Source: an uncultured Synechococcus sp. (GTDB lineage Bacteria > Cyanobacteriota > Cyanobacteriia > Phormidesmidales > Phormidesmidaceae). Taken from it: a stretch of 64,000 bases of DNA. A program made the translations under genes and the position numbers. Location of the stretch: assembly GCA_937911865.1 (NCBI GenBank), contig CALDSK010000026.1, forward strand, positions 16,393 through 80,392, given 5' to 3'. The notes beneath the pieces were generated by a model that saw nothing but the letters and a program-made list of their open reading frames with translations, had not been told where the DNA came from and did not search any database. Below, in pieces: positions 8,936 to 18,543 of the stretch (its first letter is position 1; the number at the start of each line of letters is the position of its first letter).

Positions 8936-10030
8936 CTACAGGTATTGAGAGATCTTTTGATACACTTTCACAGTTTCAGCTGCTGTATTTTCCCAGGTTC
9001 GCCCAGCCACGATTTTATATCCCTTTTCAGCGTGTTGTTCTCTCAAGCTAGGCGTACTGAGCAGCGCATCTACGCCCTCAACTATCGATTCAACGCTGTA
9101 AGGATCCACCATTAAAGCACCGCCGGAGAAGCATTCTTTAAAGACAGGAATATTTGAAATAACGGTTGGCGTTCCAGAAGCAAGCGCTTCGCCAACAACG
9201 ATGCCCCAGCCTTCATAAAACGAGGGGAACAAAAAGACTTTGGCGCTTTGGTATAAGACCGACAGCTCCAGCGTAGAGAGCTTCTGCTTAGGAATAATAA
9301 TGTCATTTCTAAGAGATAGCTTTTTCTCTCTGACCAACTTCAACAGAATAGGAAACTCTCGCCGACGGCGAATGCTGCCAATCATAATGAGCTTCAAGTC
9401 AGGGTATCTGCCTTTGAGCTGCGCATAAGACTCTATTACCCTACGGTAGTTTTTGTGAGGGCTAATAGCACCTACGTACAGCAAGAAAGGCGTCGTCGGC
9501 GATAGTGAAAGCTTTTTTAGCGTCTCTTCACGCTCTACCTTAGAGCGTCTCCCAAAGAAAATCTCATCGATACCCGGATAAACAACGTTGATCTTGCCTT
9601 CGAACTTTGGGAATCTCGCTAAAGTTCGCTCAGCGCTAAAGTGACTAGGTGTAATCACATAATCTGTTTTGGCAGCCGCAAGTGCTTCCAGCCGCATCAG
9701 CAAAGACTGTCCGTGAGTTGGCTGCTTATAAAACTCATAGTTCACCTGATCGTGAAAAGTAGTAACCACCTTACTCTTAGGCATAAGGCAGCCTGGGTTA
9801 AACGGCCCAGGCAGATGAACGATCTTAGATTGGCTGAGCCTAGCTAAGCGGAGATAGGGAAAGGTCAGGTATTTGCTGAACTGGTCAGGGATGAATCTTT
9901 GGCTTCTCCATGCAACATTGAATACATTCACGTTGTGCGATCGCATGTACTTTGCCATCATCGCGGTATAAACACTACCACCACGAACACCTGACTGCTT
10001 CTTTTGATAGTAGTTGACAAAAATAGCCAT
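8936..10030 (-). CDS. Glycosyltransferase family 4
   Basis: A 364-residue GT-B enzyme read from the ATG at 10030 (MAIFVNYYQKKQSGVRGG...); the frame continues five codons upstream to a TTG, which is less likely. The donor-domain signatures are FLLYVGAISPHKNYRRVIES, the LFPSFYEGWGIVVGEALASG stretch and the second Glu in VFKECFSGG. The N-terminal SGVRGGSVYT is the acceptor-side glycine loop. It is convergent with the uracil glycosylase, with only about 145 bp between stops. Likely a cell-envelope or exopolysaccharide glycosyltransferase like its neighbours on the left. Confidence 0.88.
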   Translation of the reverse strand: MAIFVNYYQKKQSGVRGGSVYTAMMAKYMRSHNVNVFNVAWRSQRFIPDQFSKYLTFPYLRLARLSQSKIVHLPGPFNPGCLMPKSKVVTTFHDQVNYEFYKQPTHGQSLLMRLEALAAAKTDYVITPSHFSAERTLARFPKFEGKINVVYPGIDEIFFGRRSKVEREETLKKLSLSPTTPFLLYVGAISPHKNYRRVIESYAQLKGRYPDLKLIMIGSIRRRREFPILLKLVREKKLSLRNDIIIPKQKLSTLELSVLYQSAKVFLFPSFYEGWGIVVGEALASGTPTVISNIPVFKECFSGGALMVDPYSVESIVEGVDALLSTPSLREQHAEKGYKIVAGRTWENTAAETVKVYQKISQYL

Positions 10031-10167
10031 GTGGTCTGAGGCCAAAAAAGTGCACCTGCTGTATCAATTTTGGGGTATAACGCACGGTAAATACATAGAT
10101 GAGCATCAGCGCCCAGTAAATCGTATCAAGAATTGAGAATTCTGCACAAAAAGGCAGTGACAGAATC

Positions 10168-10200
10168 TAGGCACAATCGCTCAACTACCTATTGTGCCTA
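10168..10200. repeat. Inverted repeat upstream of the GT4 gene
   Basis: TAGGCACAAT and ATTGTGCCTA form a perfect 10-bp inverted repeat with a 13-nt spacer, about 140 bp upstream of the minus-strand GT4 start. It could be a regulatory hairpin or a protein-binding site; nothing else decides between these. Confidence 0.5.
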
Positions 10201-10576
10201 CTGTAGACAGCAGTCAATCATCCTTAAATCGCGATCGATTCACCCGGTTAGCTGTCCGTCTAAAGCGACAGTATGCGCGATGTACTGCATTAAAGACATT
10301 AAAGTTTTATGCGTACATAACAGTTGTGAAAGGACGTACAAAAGCAACGGGAGAAGCAGTAGAAAACTTTTCAGAAGATAGACACGGTGTCTCATTTTTG
10401 TATCAGTAAAAAGCTGCTTTCATCTAACTCAGCTGCTCTTAACTTTGGTCAAAATTGCTACACCTTCTGAAAACATTTCTATTAACCGTAGAACAATGAA
10501 TATTTAGCACCTGCAAGCACACATATTATCAATGGCTAAACGGCATCTGCTAAACGGCATCTGAAGTAAACAAAGA

Positions 10577-10615
10577 CAAAAAAAAGGCGTTGTTATGCCC
10601 TTATAACAACGCCTT
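10577..10615 (-). terminator. Rho-independent terminator of the tyrS-pyrF operon
   Basis: A perfect 13-bp stem (AAGGCGTTGTTAT with ATAACAACGCCTT, 6-nt loop, 10584-10615) is followed on the minus strand by an uninterrupted T run (complement of the A run at 10577-10583). It lies about 290 bp downstream of the last gene of the minus-strand tyrS-pyrF transcript, leaving a long 3' untranslated region. Confidence 0.8.
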
Positions 10616-10716
10616 CCTATATGAGGAACGACTCAAACCTATTGGCTCACGCAAAAAACGCAAAGCGCTTTGCCGCAGGTATTTAGTTCTCATTGCATCA
10701 GCATAAAAGAGACTCA

Positions 10717-10749
10717 GTAAGTATGCATTCACCTAGTCTGCATACTTAC
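10717..10749. repeat. Perfect 11-bp inverted repeat in the 3' region
   Basis: GTAAGTATGCA and TGCATACTTAC are perfectly complementary across an 11-nt loop. It lies inside the predicted 3' untranslated region of the tyrS-pyrF transcript, before the terminator. It has no T run, so it is not itself a typical terminator. Confidence 0.5.
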
Positions 10750-10900
10750 ATGCCCAAATTTGCGCTCTAGGTGGTAGAAGCCTGCAATCATAGTTGCCAG
10801 ATTCGGCAACTGCTAAAAAGTTCCACCGCATAAACACCCCCGTTCAGCAGTCAATACAACAATCTGCTGAACCAATAGCCGGCTTATTCAGCCATTACAC

Positions 10901-11600
10901 TTACTCAGCCAGTATTGTTAAATCGGCAGCAGAACTGTCAACGCGCTGCCTTATTGACCCTGCACGGCAATCTCTAAGCCAAGTTCGAACGGCCTGACCC
11001 ACACTGCTGCGGCTGCTCTCTCTAGGTGGCATCGGCGAAGAGGTTAGCCGCGGGTCATCAATCGCCGAAAACATAAAAGCTAACCGCCAGCCGTCTGCCG
11101 CTGGTGCCAAAAATGCCCAGTGATATTCCTGTACGTCGCTGACACGAAGGTCAGAATATTGTCTTGATAACGTCGTAAAAAATACTTGGGTCAACGGTCC
11201 GCCTGCCGCCGCATCGGTCGTGTAAGTATACTCGCTGAGGTCTATCGGCGTTAGATCTGCCTGGCTTGCCACAATCACGTAGGAAGGGCGATAGGGCTGA
11301 CGAACTAGCTCATCTTCAGCAGACCGAAGCCGGTCTGCGTCAGTCCAGGGCAAAACGGCAACCGTTCTTTGCAGAACACGGTTGGTGTAGCTGGGCAAAT
11401 CGCGTAGCAGCAGAGTCGTTAGCGTCGTTGCCTCACTCGGGCAGGCCGCACGAGGCCGCAAAGGCGCGTAGGGTCTAGGCCTCTACAGCTTCAGCGTCGG
11501 GAAGGGGATCGTTAACATCTGCTAGCGCAGGCGATCGCAGCACACCCCACAGCAGCAGCCCTATCAAAACAGCCAAGGCAGCTTTGGCAGCTCCAGTCAC
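10901..11600 (-). pseudogene. Secreted protein of unknown function, interrupted by a +1 frameshift
   Basis: A signal-peptide frame begins with GTG at 11600, whose GTGA overlaps the pyrF stop (TGA 11599-11597), the coupling typical of a real start. It runs 41 codons (hydrophobic core AVLIGLLLWGV, then ALADVNDPLPDAEAVEA) and hits TAG at 11477. The following 190 codons, in the frame one base later, encode a coherent soluble domain (RPYAPLRPRAACPSEATTL, then LLLRDLPSYTNRVLQRTVAV) up to the stop at 10901. Skipping the T at 11477 joins both parts without loss. The second frame alone would start without a signal peptide at a TTG. It is therefore either a frameshift mutation, a base-call error or, less likely, a programmed shift. 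I believe related cyanobacterial proteins are secreted; their function is unknown to me. Confidence 0.65.
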
Positions 11601-12337
11601 GACGTCATCTCCTCACAGATACGTGCGATCGCCCGTTTTGGGTCATCCGCCTGCGTAATCGGCCGACCAATCACCAAATAATCTGCCCCAGCAGACACCG
11701 CATTGCCTGGTGTCATCGCCCGCTGCTGATCGCCCTTTTGAGCCCAGACCGGTCTTACCCCAGGGCACACTAGCCAAAAGTCTTTTCCGCAGGCTGCTTT
11801 CAAAATGGCGGCCTCATGAGGAGAACACACCGCACCACCTAGACCACTGTCTTTAGCGAGCACAGCCATATGCTGCGCGTAATCTATCACTGGCATCGTT
11901 ACCTTGAGTTCTGCCGACAGGGATTCAAGGCCAATGCTGGTCAACAAGGTCACGGCAATGACTCTAGGCGGCTCACATCCAGCAGCCAAGGCGCCCTCAG
12001 CAGCGCCAGCCTGCGCAGCGGCCAAAGCTGCCTCACCAGCTGTCGCATGCACTGTCAGCAAATCCACGCCGTAGCCGCCTGCCGCTCGGCAGGCCCCCGC
12101 CATGGTATTGGGAATATCGTGAAGCTTCAGGTCTAAAAAAATTCGCTTACCGCGTTCTTTCAGCGCGGTAAGCACAGCAGGCCCGCTGCTCACAAAAAGT
12201 TCTAAACCGACTTTCCAGAAGGCAACCTCAGGCAGCGCGTCAATCAGCGCGATCGCCTCATGCTGCCCAGGGACATCCAAAGGCACAATAATCCGCTCCA
12301 ACGGTGTCAGCGCAGGGCCTTTCACAGGAGCCTTCAT
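11597..12337 (-). CDS. pyrF: Orotidine 5'-phosphate decarboxylase
   Basis: A 246-residue TIM-barrel enzyme of the last step of UMP synthesis (OMP to UMP plus CO2). [19 protein letters not shown] opens the barrel, and the catalytic motif [12 protein letters not shown] (Asp-x-Lys-x-x-Asp) near residue 70 carries the active-site residues. Further landmarks are LLTVHATAG and the phosphate-binding end [18 protein letters not shown]. The start ATG at 12337 overlaps the tyrS stop as ATGA, and its own stop overlaps the next gene as GTGA, so it is translationally coupled on both sides in an operon tyrS-pyrF-secreted protein. Confidence 0.96.
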   Translation of the reverse strand: MKAPVKGPALTPLERIIVPLDVPGQHEAIALIDALPEVAFWKVGLELFVSSGPAVLTALKERGKRIFLDLKLHDIPNTMAGACRAAGGYGVDLLTVHATAGEAALAAAQAGAAEGALAAGCEPPRVIAVTLLTSIGLESLSAELKVTMPVIDYAQHMAVLAKDSGLGGAVCSPHEAAILKAACGKDFWLVCPGVRPVWAQKGDQQRAMTPGNAVSAGADYLVIGRPITQADDPKRAIARICEEMTS

Positions 12338-13623
12338 ACCACCAGCCTCACAAACTTCTTCTTCCCAACCTGTAGCACCTTACCCACCAGCTCATCGGGC
12401 CCCTCAAAAGTCACAGTCGGATCAACAATCTTCTCCCCGTCCAGTTTTACAGCGCCACCTTTAATATGGCGGCGTGCCTCACTGCTGCTAGCACACAGCG
12501 GCGTTGCACCCAGCAGGTAAAAGGCCTTCGCCGGAAAGCCCACCGCCGCCAATGAAAATTCCGGTACCGCCTCAGCAGCGGCGGCTTCTCCAGCCACTAG
12601 CGTCAGCGCATCTTGCTGGGCCTGCGCCGCCGCTGCTTCGCCGTGGAACTGTCCGGTTACCGTTTTTGCCAACAGCTTTTGCTGCTCACGTGGATTTTCT
12701 GGCAGCGTGTCTAACGGCAGATTAGTGAGGTAGGTAAAGTAGTCACCAATCACCGCATCCGGCACTTTCTCTAGTTTGGAGTACATCGAGAGCGGATCTT
12801 CTTGCAGGCCCACATAGTTACCCAACGACTTAGACATCTTCTGATGTCCGTCAGTGCCCAGCAGCAGCGGCAGCAGCATGCCAAACTGAGGCTGCAAACC
12901 AAAATGGCGCTGCAAATCACGACCGACTGCTACATTAAATTTTTGATCGCTGCCGCCAAGCTCCACATCAGACTTTAGCGCAACCGAATCATAGCCCTGA
13001 AGCAAAGGGTACAAAAACTCATGCAGATATACTGGCGTGCCGCTCTCATAGCGTTTTGAGAAGCCTTCTTTTGCCAGCATCTGTCCTAGCGTCATCGTAC
13101 TTAGCAGCGCTAGCATTTTGCCTAAGTCAACGCCGTTTAGCCACTCAGAGTTGTAGCGAATTTCTAAGCGACCCGGCGTTTCAAAGTCCAAAATCGGACG
13201 TACTTGCTCAATGTAGGTTTCAGCGTTCGCCTTCACTTCGGCTTCGCTGAGCTGCTTACGGACCTCCGAACGATCGGTGGGATCGCCAATGCGCGCCGTA
13301 AAGTCTCCAATCAGCAATATCGCCGTATGACCAGCATCTTGAAAAGTTCGCAGCTTGCGCACTAGCGTGCTGTGGCCCAGATGAATTTCACTGCCGGTGG
13401 GATCGATGCCCAGCTTGATTCGCAGCGGTCGGTCGCTACTTGTTAACCGCGCCAAAAGATTGTCATCAATATTGGTTGATTCGGGCTGAGATGGGAAAAC
13501 TTCACTCACACCCCTATAGATGTCTGCAAATTCTGTAGGAATGTCGTTTTTCACACCCACCAGGCTATTCGCAGGGGCCGATGACGTTGAGGTGTTGGTT
13601 GCAGTACTCACGGAGGCAGTCAT
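12334..13623 (-). CDS. tyrS: Tyrosyl-tRNA synthetase
   Basis: A 429-residue class I aminoacyl-tRNA synthetase. The HIGH-equivalent HLGH lies in [20 protein letters not shown], the KMSKS loop in [14 protein letters not shown], and an S4 RNA-binding domain forms the C-terminus ([21 protein letters not shown]). The first 35 residues are a Ser/Thr-rich low-complexity extension. It is the first gene of a coupled operon with pyrF. The upstream 474 bp hold no T-box that I can identify. Confidence 0.96.
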   Translation of the reverse strand: MTASVSTATNTSTSSAPANSLVGVKNDIPTEFADIYRGVSEVFPSQPESTNIDDNLLARLTSSDRPLRIKLGIDPTGSEIHLGHSTLVRKLRTFQDAGHTAILLIGDFTARIGDPTDRSEVRKQLSEAEVKANAETYIEQVRPILDFETPGRLEIRYNSEWLNGVDLGKMLALLSTMTLGQMLAKEGFSKRYESGTPVYLHEFLYPLLQGYDSVALKSDVELGGSDQKFNVAVGRDLQRHFGLQPQFGMLLPLLLGTDGHQKMSKSLGNYVGLQEDPLSMYSKLEKVPDAVIGDYFTYLTNLPLDTLPENPREQQKLLAKTVTGQFHGEAAAAQAQQDALTLVAGEAAAAEAVPEFSLAAVGFPAKAFYLLGATPLCASSSEARRHIKGGAVKLDGEKIVDPTVTFEGPDELVGKVLQVGKKKFVRLVV

Positions 13624-14097
13624 GGAAAAAGCAATGGACAGTAGTTACCATTGGCAACTCACCTGTAAAAGCGATCGCAAAAGGCTATTAGAGTGTAGCT
13701 TTTCGAGTCAACCTTCAGAAAAACCATCAAAGAAATAATTGATTTATCTTTTGACGGATTGACTCATTGAAAATGTGTAGACCGGAAACGTGTAGAGCAG
13801 AAATATGTAGAGCCAATTGGCAAAAGCTATACTGCATGGCCCAATTCAGTCGCCTGATCTAGCACGTTGCTCCCGCTCTATACGGAAAAAGCTCAGCATT
13901 TGGCTGGCATTTTTCTCCGGTTTTGAATAAAACCGGAGAAAAAGACTAGACATTCGGCGGAGATCATCTATATTTACCAGTAACTAAAACCCCTTTTCTG
14001 CCCCCCTTTTTACAGTCTCTATCTCTCAACATCTCCCAACGGCCTGTTCCCCACCCGCCTTTTCCAAACTCTTTAAACTAGGAAATATCGTCTGCCT
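13624..14097. other. Divergent intergenic region between tyrS and the PBP gene
   Basis: A 474-bp region that must hold the promoters of both neighbours. It contains three near-copies of a GTGTAGAnnnGAAA-type unit (about 13775-13815) and a long perfect hairpin at 13910-13943. No open frame or known RNA was identified. Confidence 0.5.
13910..13943. terminator. Bidirectional terminator-like hairpin between divergent genes
   Basis: A perfect 15-bp stem (TTTTTCTCCGGTTTT, loop GAAT, then its complement). It has A/T runs at both outer ends, so it would look like an intrinsic terminator on either strand. It lies between divergent genes, where no annotated transcript should end. Confidence 0.55.
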
Positions 14098-16032
14098 GTG
14101 TCTTCTAATAGCTTCCGCAAAGTACGCACGCGCTCTCGCCGAACTCCAGTAGCGGTGCGATCGCCCAAAGCACTTCGATACATTCAAGACGTAGGTCAAG
14201 TAGGGGCTGCCGCCCTCCTCACGGTCACCATGCTGGGCAGCTCTGTGGTAGCCGGGGGCCTAGTTGGCCTAGCGATTAGCTTTCGCAACCTGCCAGACGT
14301 ACGCGTACTGCGAAACTACATTCCATCAGAAACCAGCTACGTCTACGATATCAACGGCAAACTGCTCGACAATGTGCACGACGAAGCCAACCGCGAAGTC
14401 GTCGCACTCAACGAGATCGCGCCCAATATGAAGCGCGCCGTACTCGCCATTGAAGACAGCTACTACTACACACACCAGGGCATTAACCCAGCCGGTATTG
14501 GACGCGCCTTTCTAGCCAACTTTAAGGCAGGGCAAACCGTCCAGGGTGGCTCCACTGTTACCATGCAGCTGGTCAAAAACCTCTTTTTATCCCCAGAGCG
14601 CACCATCAGCCGTAAGCTCGTTGAAGTCGTACTGGCCATGCGCATTGAGCAGATCTTTGAGAAAAACGAAATTTTTGAGCTCTATCTCAACCAGGTGTAC
14701 TGGGGCCACAATACCTACGGCGTAGAAACCGCCGCCCAAAGCTATTTCAACAAATCAGCGAAAGATTTGACGCTGGGTGAGTCAGCGATGATGGCAGGCC
14801 TGATTCAAGCGCCCGAAAGCTTCAGTCCCTTTTTAGATTATGAAGTTGCCAAACGAAGACAGGCGATCGTCCTACAGCGGATGCAGTCTTTAAACTGGAT
14901 TACCGCAGCTGAAGTTGAAGAAGCTAAAGCGCAGCCGCTTAAACTGGGCGAAATTACTTCCTTCCGCTCTAGCCAGGCGCCTTATGTAACCGAAGCCGTC
15001 ATGAAAGAGCTGACGGATCAGTTTGGTGCAGAAGCTATGGCGAAAGGTGGCATGCGCATTCAAACCACCATCGACCTAGAGATGCAGCAGCTAGCCGAAG
15101 ATGTAGTGGCCGATAGCTACTACCGATTCTTTGGCAGCGGCACTTATGCAGACCAGATTGCCTTGGTCGCAATTGACCCACGGACTCACTTTGTCAAAGC
15201 CCTAGTTGGCGGTGTTAATCACGAGTCCAGTCAGTTTAACCGGGCCGTTCAGTCCAGACGACAGCCGGGTTCCGCGTTCAAACCCTTCGTTTACTACGCG
15301 GCCTTCGCATCCGGTAAATACACCCCAAACAGCGTCATTAATGACGCCGCCGTCACCTATCCAGACGGCTACAACTACTACAAGCCTAGAAACTACGACG
15401 GCTCCTTCATGGGCAGTATCACGCTGCGCAAGGCCCTAGAAACCTCTAGAAACGTACCTGCGGTCAAACTGGGTCAGTCAGTTGGCATCAACCGCATTGT
15501 TGAAATCGCTCGTACCCTGGGTATCAAGAGCCCCATGGACCCTGTTATTTCCTTGCCGCTGGGCGCGGTAGACCTTACGCCATTAGAACTCGCAGGTGCC
15601 TATGCAACCTTTGCCAACTACGGCTGGCATTCTGATCCTACGCTGATTATGCAAGTGACTGACAGCAAAGGAAACACTGTCCTAGACAACACACCGAAGC
15701 CTCAGCTTGTCCTCGATCCATGGGCTAGCGCGGCGCTTACCGACGTACTGCAAGGCGTTATTACACAGGGCACCGCAACCAACGCTCAAATCGGGCGACC
15801 CGCCGCCGGCAAAACGGGGACCACCGACTCTCAGCGCGACGTGTGGTTTGTTGGCTACGTCCCACAGCTAGCGACCGCTGTCTGGGTGGGCAATGACGAC
15901 TATCGTCCTTTGGGTAGAGGTGCAACAGGCGGTGGCTACGCAGCGCCCGTTTGGCAAAGCTTTATGCAGCAGGCTTTAAAGGACATGCCTGTAGAAGACT
16001 TCCGTGAGCCGGGTGAATTCATTCGACCCTAG
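14098..16032 (+). CDS. Class A penicillin-binding protein (PBP1 family)
   Basis: A 644-residue bifunctional peptidoglycan synthase with a GTG start. There is a short basic cytoplasmic tail and one transmembrane segment (about residues 35-60). The GT51 transglycosylase domain has AVLAIEDSYYYTHQGINPAG (catalytic Glu in EDSYYY), GGSTVTMQLVKNLFL and MRIEQIFEKNEIFELYLNQV. The transpeptidase domain has SxxK in RQPGSAFKPFVYYAAF, SxN in LETSRNVPAV and KTG in AAGKTGTTDSQRDVWFVGY. It polymerises and cross-links glycan strands at the outer face of the inner membrane. Length and motif order are normal for the family. A divergent tyrS lies upstream. Confidence 0.95.
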   Translation: MSSNSFRKVRTRSRRTPVAVRSPKALRYIQDVGQVGAAALLTVTMLGSSVVAGGLVGLAISFRNLPDVRVLRNYIPSETSYVYDINGKLLDNVHDEANREVVALNEIAPNMKRAVLAIEDSYYYTHQGINPAGIGRAFLANFKAGQTVQGGSTVTMQLVKNLFLSPERTISRKLVEVVLAMRIEQIFEKNEIFELYLNQVYWGHNTYGVETAAQSYFNKSAKDLTLGESAMMAGLIQAPESFSPFLDYEVAKRRQAIVLQRMQSLNWITAAEVEEAKAQPLKLGEITSFRSSQAPYVTEAVMKELTDQFGAEAMAKGGMRIQTTIDLEMQQLAEDVVADSYYRFFGSGTYADQIALVAIDPRTHFVKALVGGVNHESSQFNRAVQSRRQPGSAFKPFVYYAAFASGKYTPNSVINDAAVTYPDGYNYYKPRNYDGSFMGSITLRKALETSRNVPAVKLGQSVGINRIVEIARTLGIKSPMDPVISLPLGAVDLTPLELAGAYATFANYGWHSDPTLIMQVTDSKGNTVLDNTPKPQLVLDPWASAALTDVLQGVITQGTATNAQIGRPAAGKTGTTDSQRDVWFVGYVPQLATAVWVGNDDYRPLGRGATGGGYAAPVWQSFMQQALKDMPVEDFREPGEFIRP

Positions 16033-16139
16033 GGCATGTAAAGGCATAGGCAAGATGGTAGGCAGTCGTTATGTGTAGCGACACATCTGGCCACACATGA
16101 TGGCTGCTGAGTGGAGCCATTATTATTCCTTAATCTCGA

Positions 16140-16457
16140 CTATTCCTTAATCTCAGACTTCATTCGCTCTAGCGTCTGGTGCATCTGGTCAAACATTTGC
16201 TGAGGCGTTGTGCCAAACTGGCCCAGCTGCGTCTTTAGCTGCTCCATCGTCATCTTCGCCATAAAGTCTTCCGACAGCTCAAAGCGCTTCATAAAGATGC
16301 GGTAGCGCTCCATTACCGATTCCATCTGGTCGATGAAAATCTTTTTGCCCTTTTGATCGAACTTGCCGTAGTTGTTGCCCAGCTTCATCAAGGACTGATA
16401 GTCCTGAAATAGCTGCGTTGCTTCCTGCTGCACCAGGTCTGAATCGAACATTCCCAT
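16140..16457 (-). CDS. DUF1825 family protein
   Basis: A 105-residue cyanobacterial protein that I recognise as DUF1825 from MGMFDSDLVQQEATQLFQDY at the start, NYGKFDQKGKKIFIDQMES in the middle and a C-terminus full of Met, Gln and Lys. It is predicted all helical, with no signal peptide or membrane segment. The family is small, widespread in cyanobacteria and of unknown function. It is convergent with the PBP1 gene (107 bp between stops). ATG start at 16457. Confidence 0.88.
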   Translation of the reverse strand: MGMFDSDLVQQEATQLFQDYQSLMKLGNNYGKFDQKGKKIFIDQMESVMERYRIFMKRFELSEDFMAKMTMEQLKTQLGQFGTTPQQMFDQMHQTLERMKSEIKE

Positions 16458-16678
16458 GACACTTCACCACTCTAGAGCCAACAATAGACTGCTTATTTTA
16501 AAGCAAGCCGTTGAACACATTCGACCGCTTGCTCCGCACTTTGCTACAAGCCGTACCGACGACTACAGGTAAACCTACAGGCAAAATGGTCAAAGCTATA
16601 TAGCCTACGTCTTTTTAATCTACTGCTATAGCGTAAAAGGTTGCATCTCACTGCGCCAAGGTGAGATATCACTTCCCT

Positions 16679-17800
16679 CTAAAGTTTCATAAGCCTGTCT
16701 ATCCAAGGTCTTTTTGGCGGCGTTTTTTTGGTCTCTGGCGTAGGTATAGCTTGATCTTCCTTTACTTTCGCAGCGTTCTTCTCAGCAGTCTTTTTATCGC
16801 TAGAGCTTTCGGCACTCGCTTTACCCGATCGACTACCGGTCTGGTCGGGAGGGTATTTTCTCTCACTTGGCTCATCAGTCAGGCCCAGCAATTTGCCATA
16901 CTTGCGAGCCACTTTATGGTCGGGTCTTAGCTTCAAAGCCTGGCGGAAATGGGCCTTTGCCATCCCTGACAGCTTTTGCTTGTAGTAGGCCTGACCAATC
17001 ATAGAGTGAAGCTCTGGGCTTTGTGGTGACAGCTTTAAGGCGTCGCGCAACTCTTGTACAGCTAACTCGTAATTTTGTTGAGCTAGGTAGGTTTTGGCTC
17101 TGCCTGTATGCTTAGCCGCATAGTTTGTCTCAAGCGGCTGTGCGGCTTGGCTGGCAGCTGACAGAGGGTCATTTAAGGCGTCGTCAGCAGGCACACCCGC
17201 AGGCGAATTGGACTGCACGCCAGATAAACTACTCTCTGATGACATAGCAGCGGTAGGTGTTACCGCCATCGATATTAACCCGGCTCTTTTGGTCCGAATG
17301 ATCTGATCCGCCATCTTACGGCGTAGATAGATTAAATTGAGCTGGCCAATCGCTAGAGAATGGGTATGTAAATCGCCCAGAGAGCGAAATTGCGCGGCGG
17401 CGAGCTGGCTCATGGCCTGCTCATAGAAAACCTCAACCTCTTCTTCTGCGAGTGTTTCTAGCTGCTGGGCATCAGGAAAAGTCGGAACTAACTTGTTAGT
17501 GCGCGCTAGCCGCCGAACGCGGAGCCGCAACATCGTCAGCGTTTCCTGTCTTGTTTTTTCATGCTTAAGCTTCTGATAAGACGGATTAACAATTCGCGCA
17601 ATGACTTGAGCAGCAATCTCTTGAGTCAGGCCGAGTGCCGTCGCTTCACCAGAGAGCGCATCGGGATGAAGGTGCTTAGCGATGTGGCGGTAGCGCTTGG
17701 CGATTCTTTTCTCATCGGCACTCACAGAAATTCCCAGCAGAGCAAAGGGATCGCTCTCTACTAGATTTGTTAGTTCAGTGAACAGTTCGGCTTCTGACAT
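16679..17800 (-). CDS. J-domain protein with C-terminal TPR repeats
   Basis: A 373-residue protein. A DnaJ-type J domain occupies the first 70 residues (DPFALLGISVSADEKRIAKR, then the HPD motif in AKHLHPDAL). A helical central part and a Ser/Ala-rich linker follow. Residues 215-300 carry two to three tetratricopeptide units (AKTYLAQQNYELAVQELRDALKLSPQSPELHSMIG, written here only in part). The tail is Lys/Pro-rich. It probably works as an Hsp70 co-chaperone or an assembly factor; the partner is unknown. J-TPR fusions are common in cyanobacteria. Confidence 0.75.
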   Translation of the reverse strand: MSEAELFTELTNLVESDPFALLGISVSADEKRIAKRYRHIAKHLHPDALSGEATALGLTQEIAAQVIARIVNPSYQKLKHEKTRQETLTMLRLRVRRLARTNKLVPTFPDAQQLETLAEEEVEVFYEQAMSQLAAAQFRSLGDLHTHSLAIGQLNLIYLRRKMADQIIRTKRAGLISMAVTPTAAMSSESSLSGVQSNSPAGVPADDALNDPLSAASQAAQPLETNYAAKHTGRAKTYLAQQNYELAVQELRDALKLSPQSPELHSMIGQAYYKQKLSGMAKAHFRQALKLRPDHKVARKYGKLLGLTDEPSERKYPPDQTGSRSGKASAESSSDKKTAEKNAAKVKEDQAIPTPETKKTPPKRPWIDRLMKL

Positions 17801-18135
17801 GCAAAAAAGCGGCTTTGGAAGAGAAACTCAGTGGGTGACTCCTTTATAAAGTGCCCACTATTTTGAGGTAAGTGGCTAGCATATTTGAACCAAAGATGAA
17901 GGAGATATCGTTTCTGCCCAGTTGCTTAGAACACTTTTGGAAGCCGCTCTCTGTAGGGAACAAAGCAGCTCGGCTAGCCAATATCCTGATGCATTGGGAT
18001 ATCGACGCCAGCTGGATATTCAGTACTTTTACGGAACGCCGATTGACCATGGACTTAACAGAATAATCTGTGAACAAACGCTCGACGCGCTATGCTCTCC
18101 TGGTATGCTTTTTGGGGCCGATAGCTTTCATCAAG
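17801..18135. other. Divergent intergenic region, 335 bp
   Basis: It separates the minus-strand J-domain gene from the plus-strand TM2 gene. Two overlapping open frames on opposite strands (about 17844-18077) have no recognisable domain. A GTG at 18070 in frame with the TM2 gene could extend that protein by 22 residues. No other structure seen. Confidence 0.4.
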
Positions 18136-18540
18136 ATGCGCAGAAAAATTGCGATCGCATTGGCATTCGCAGGCAGTTTACCAACGCCACTACCCCTAAC
18201 CTGGCTGCATAAGTTTTACCTGGGGCAGTACCTGTGGGGCATCGTTTATTTGGTATTAGCGCCCACCCTGTTGCCCAAGGTGGCCTGCTGCCTAGAAGGC
18301 CTCTGGTATCTGACCCAAAGCGATGAGGTATTCTCAACCCGGTTTCCTCAAGCAGGAGCGCTGTTGAGCAGCAGTTCTACCTCAGAAGCACTAGCCGAAA
18401 CCGCCAACAGTCAAGCAAAGGCAGAGGCCGCTCAACAGATCGCGGCGGCCCTGCGCGAGATCGATCAGCTTCGGAAAGATGGGCTGATTACCGAATACGA
18501 GTTCGAGCAAAAGCGTCGAAAGCTACTGGAAGGAGTCTAG
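18136..18540 (+). CDS. TM2-like membrane protein with C-terminal SHOCT-type motif
   Basis: A 134-residue protein read from the ATG at 18136, because cyanobacterial TM2 proteins normally begin with a short MRRK-type basic leader. An upstream GTG at 18070 would add 22 residues. Two hydrophobic segments flank LHKFYLGQYLWGIVYL, the TM2-type glycine turn. After a Ser/Ala/Glu-rich linker the C-terminus ends in REIDQLRKDGLITEYEFEQK, which matches the SHOCT pattern (short C-terminal, often oligomerisation-related). It is followed after 3 bp by the helix-hairpin-helix gene, so the two are cotranscribed. Function unknown. Confidence 0.7.
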   Translation: MRRKIAIALAFAGSLPTPLPLTWLHKFYLGQYLWGIVYLVLAPTLLPKVACCLEGLWYLTQSDEVFSTRFPQAGALLSSSSTSEALAETANSQAKAEAAQQIAAALREIDQLRKDGLITEYEFEQKRRKLLEGV

Positions 18541-18543
18541 CTC

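Larger units (their letters stand above)
10031..10900. other. Intergenic region, 870 bp, hairpins
   Basis: No gene that I can support. It holds two inverted repeats (10168-10200 and 10717-10749), a strong terminator hairpin (10577-10615) and a 14-bp perfect tandem duplication (GCTAAACGGCATCT, 10535-10562). The short open frames in 10130-10410 have no homology I recognise and overlap in several frames, so I do not call them. Confidence 0.55.

Noticed and set aside
13520..13738. Plus-strand open frame overlapping the tyrS start
   Set aside because: Antisense to the low-complexity N-terminus of tyrS; no homology.
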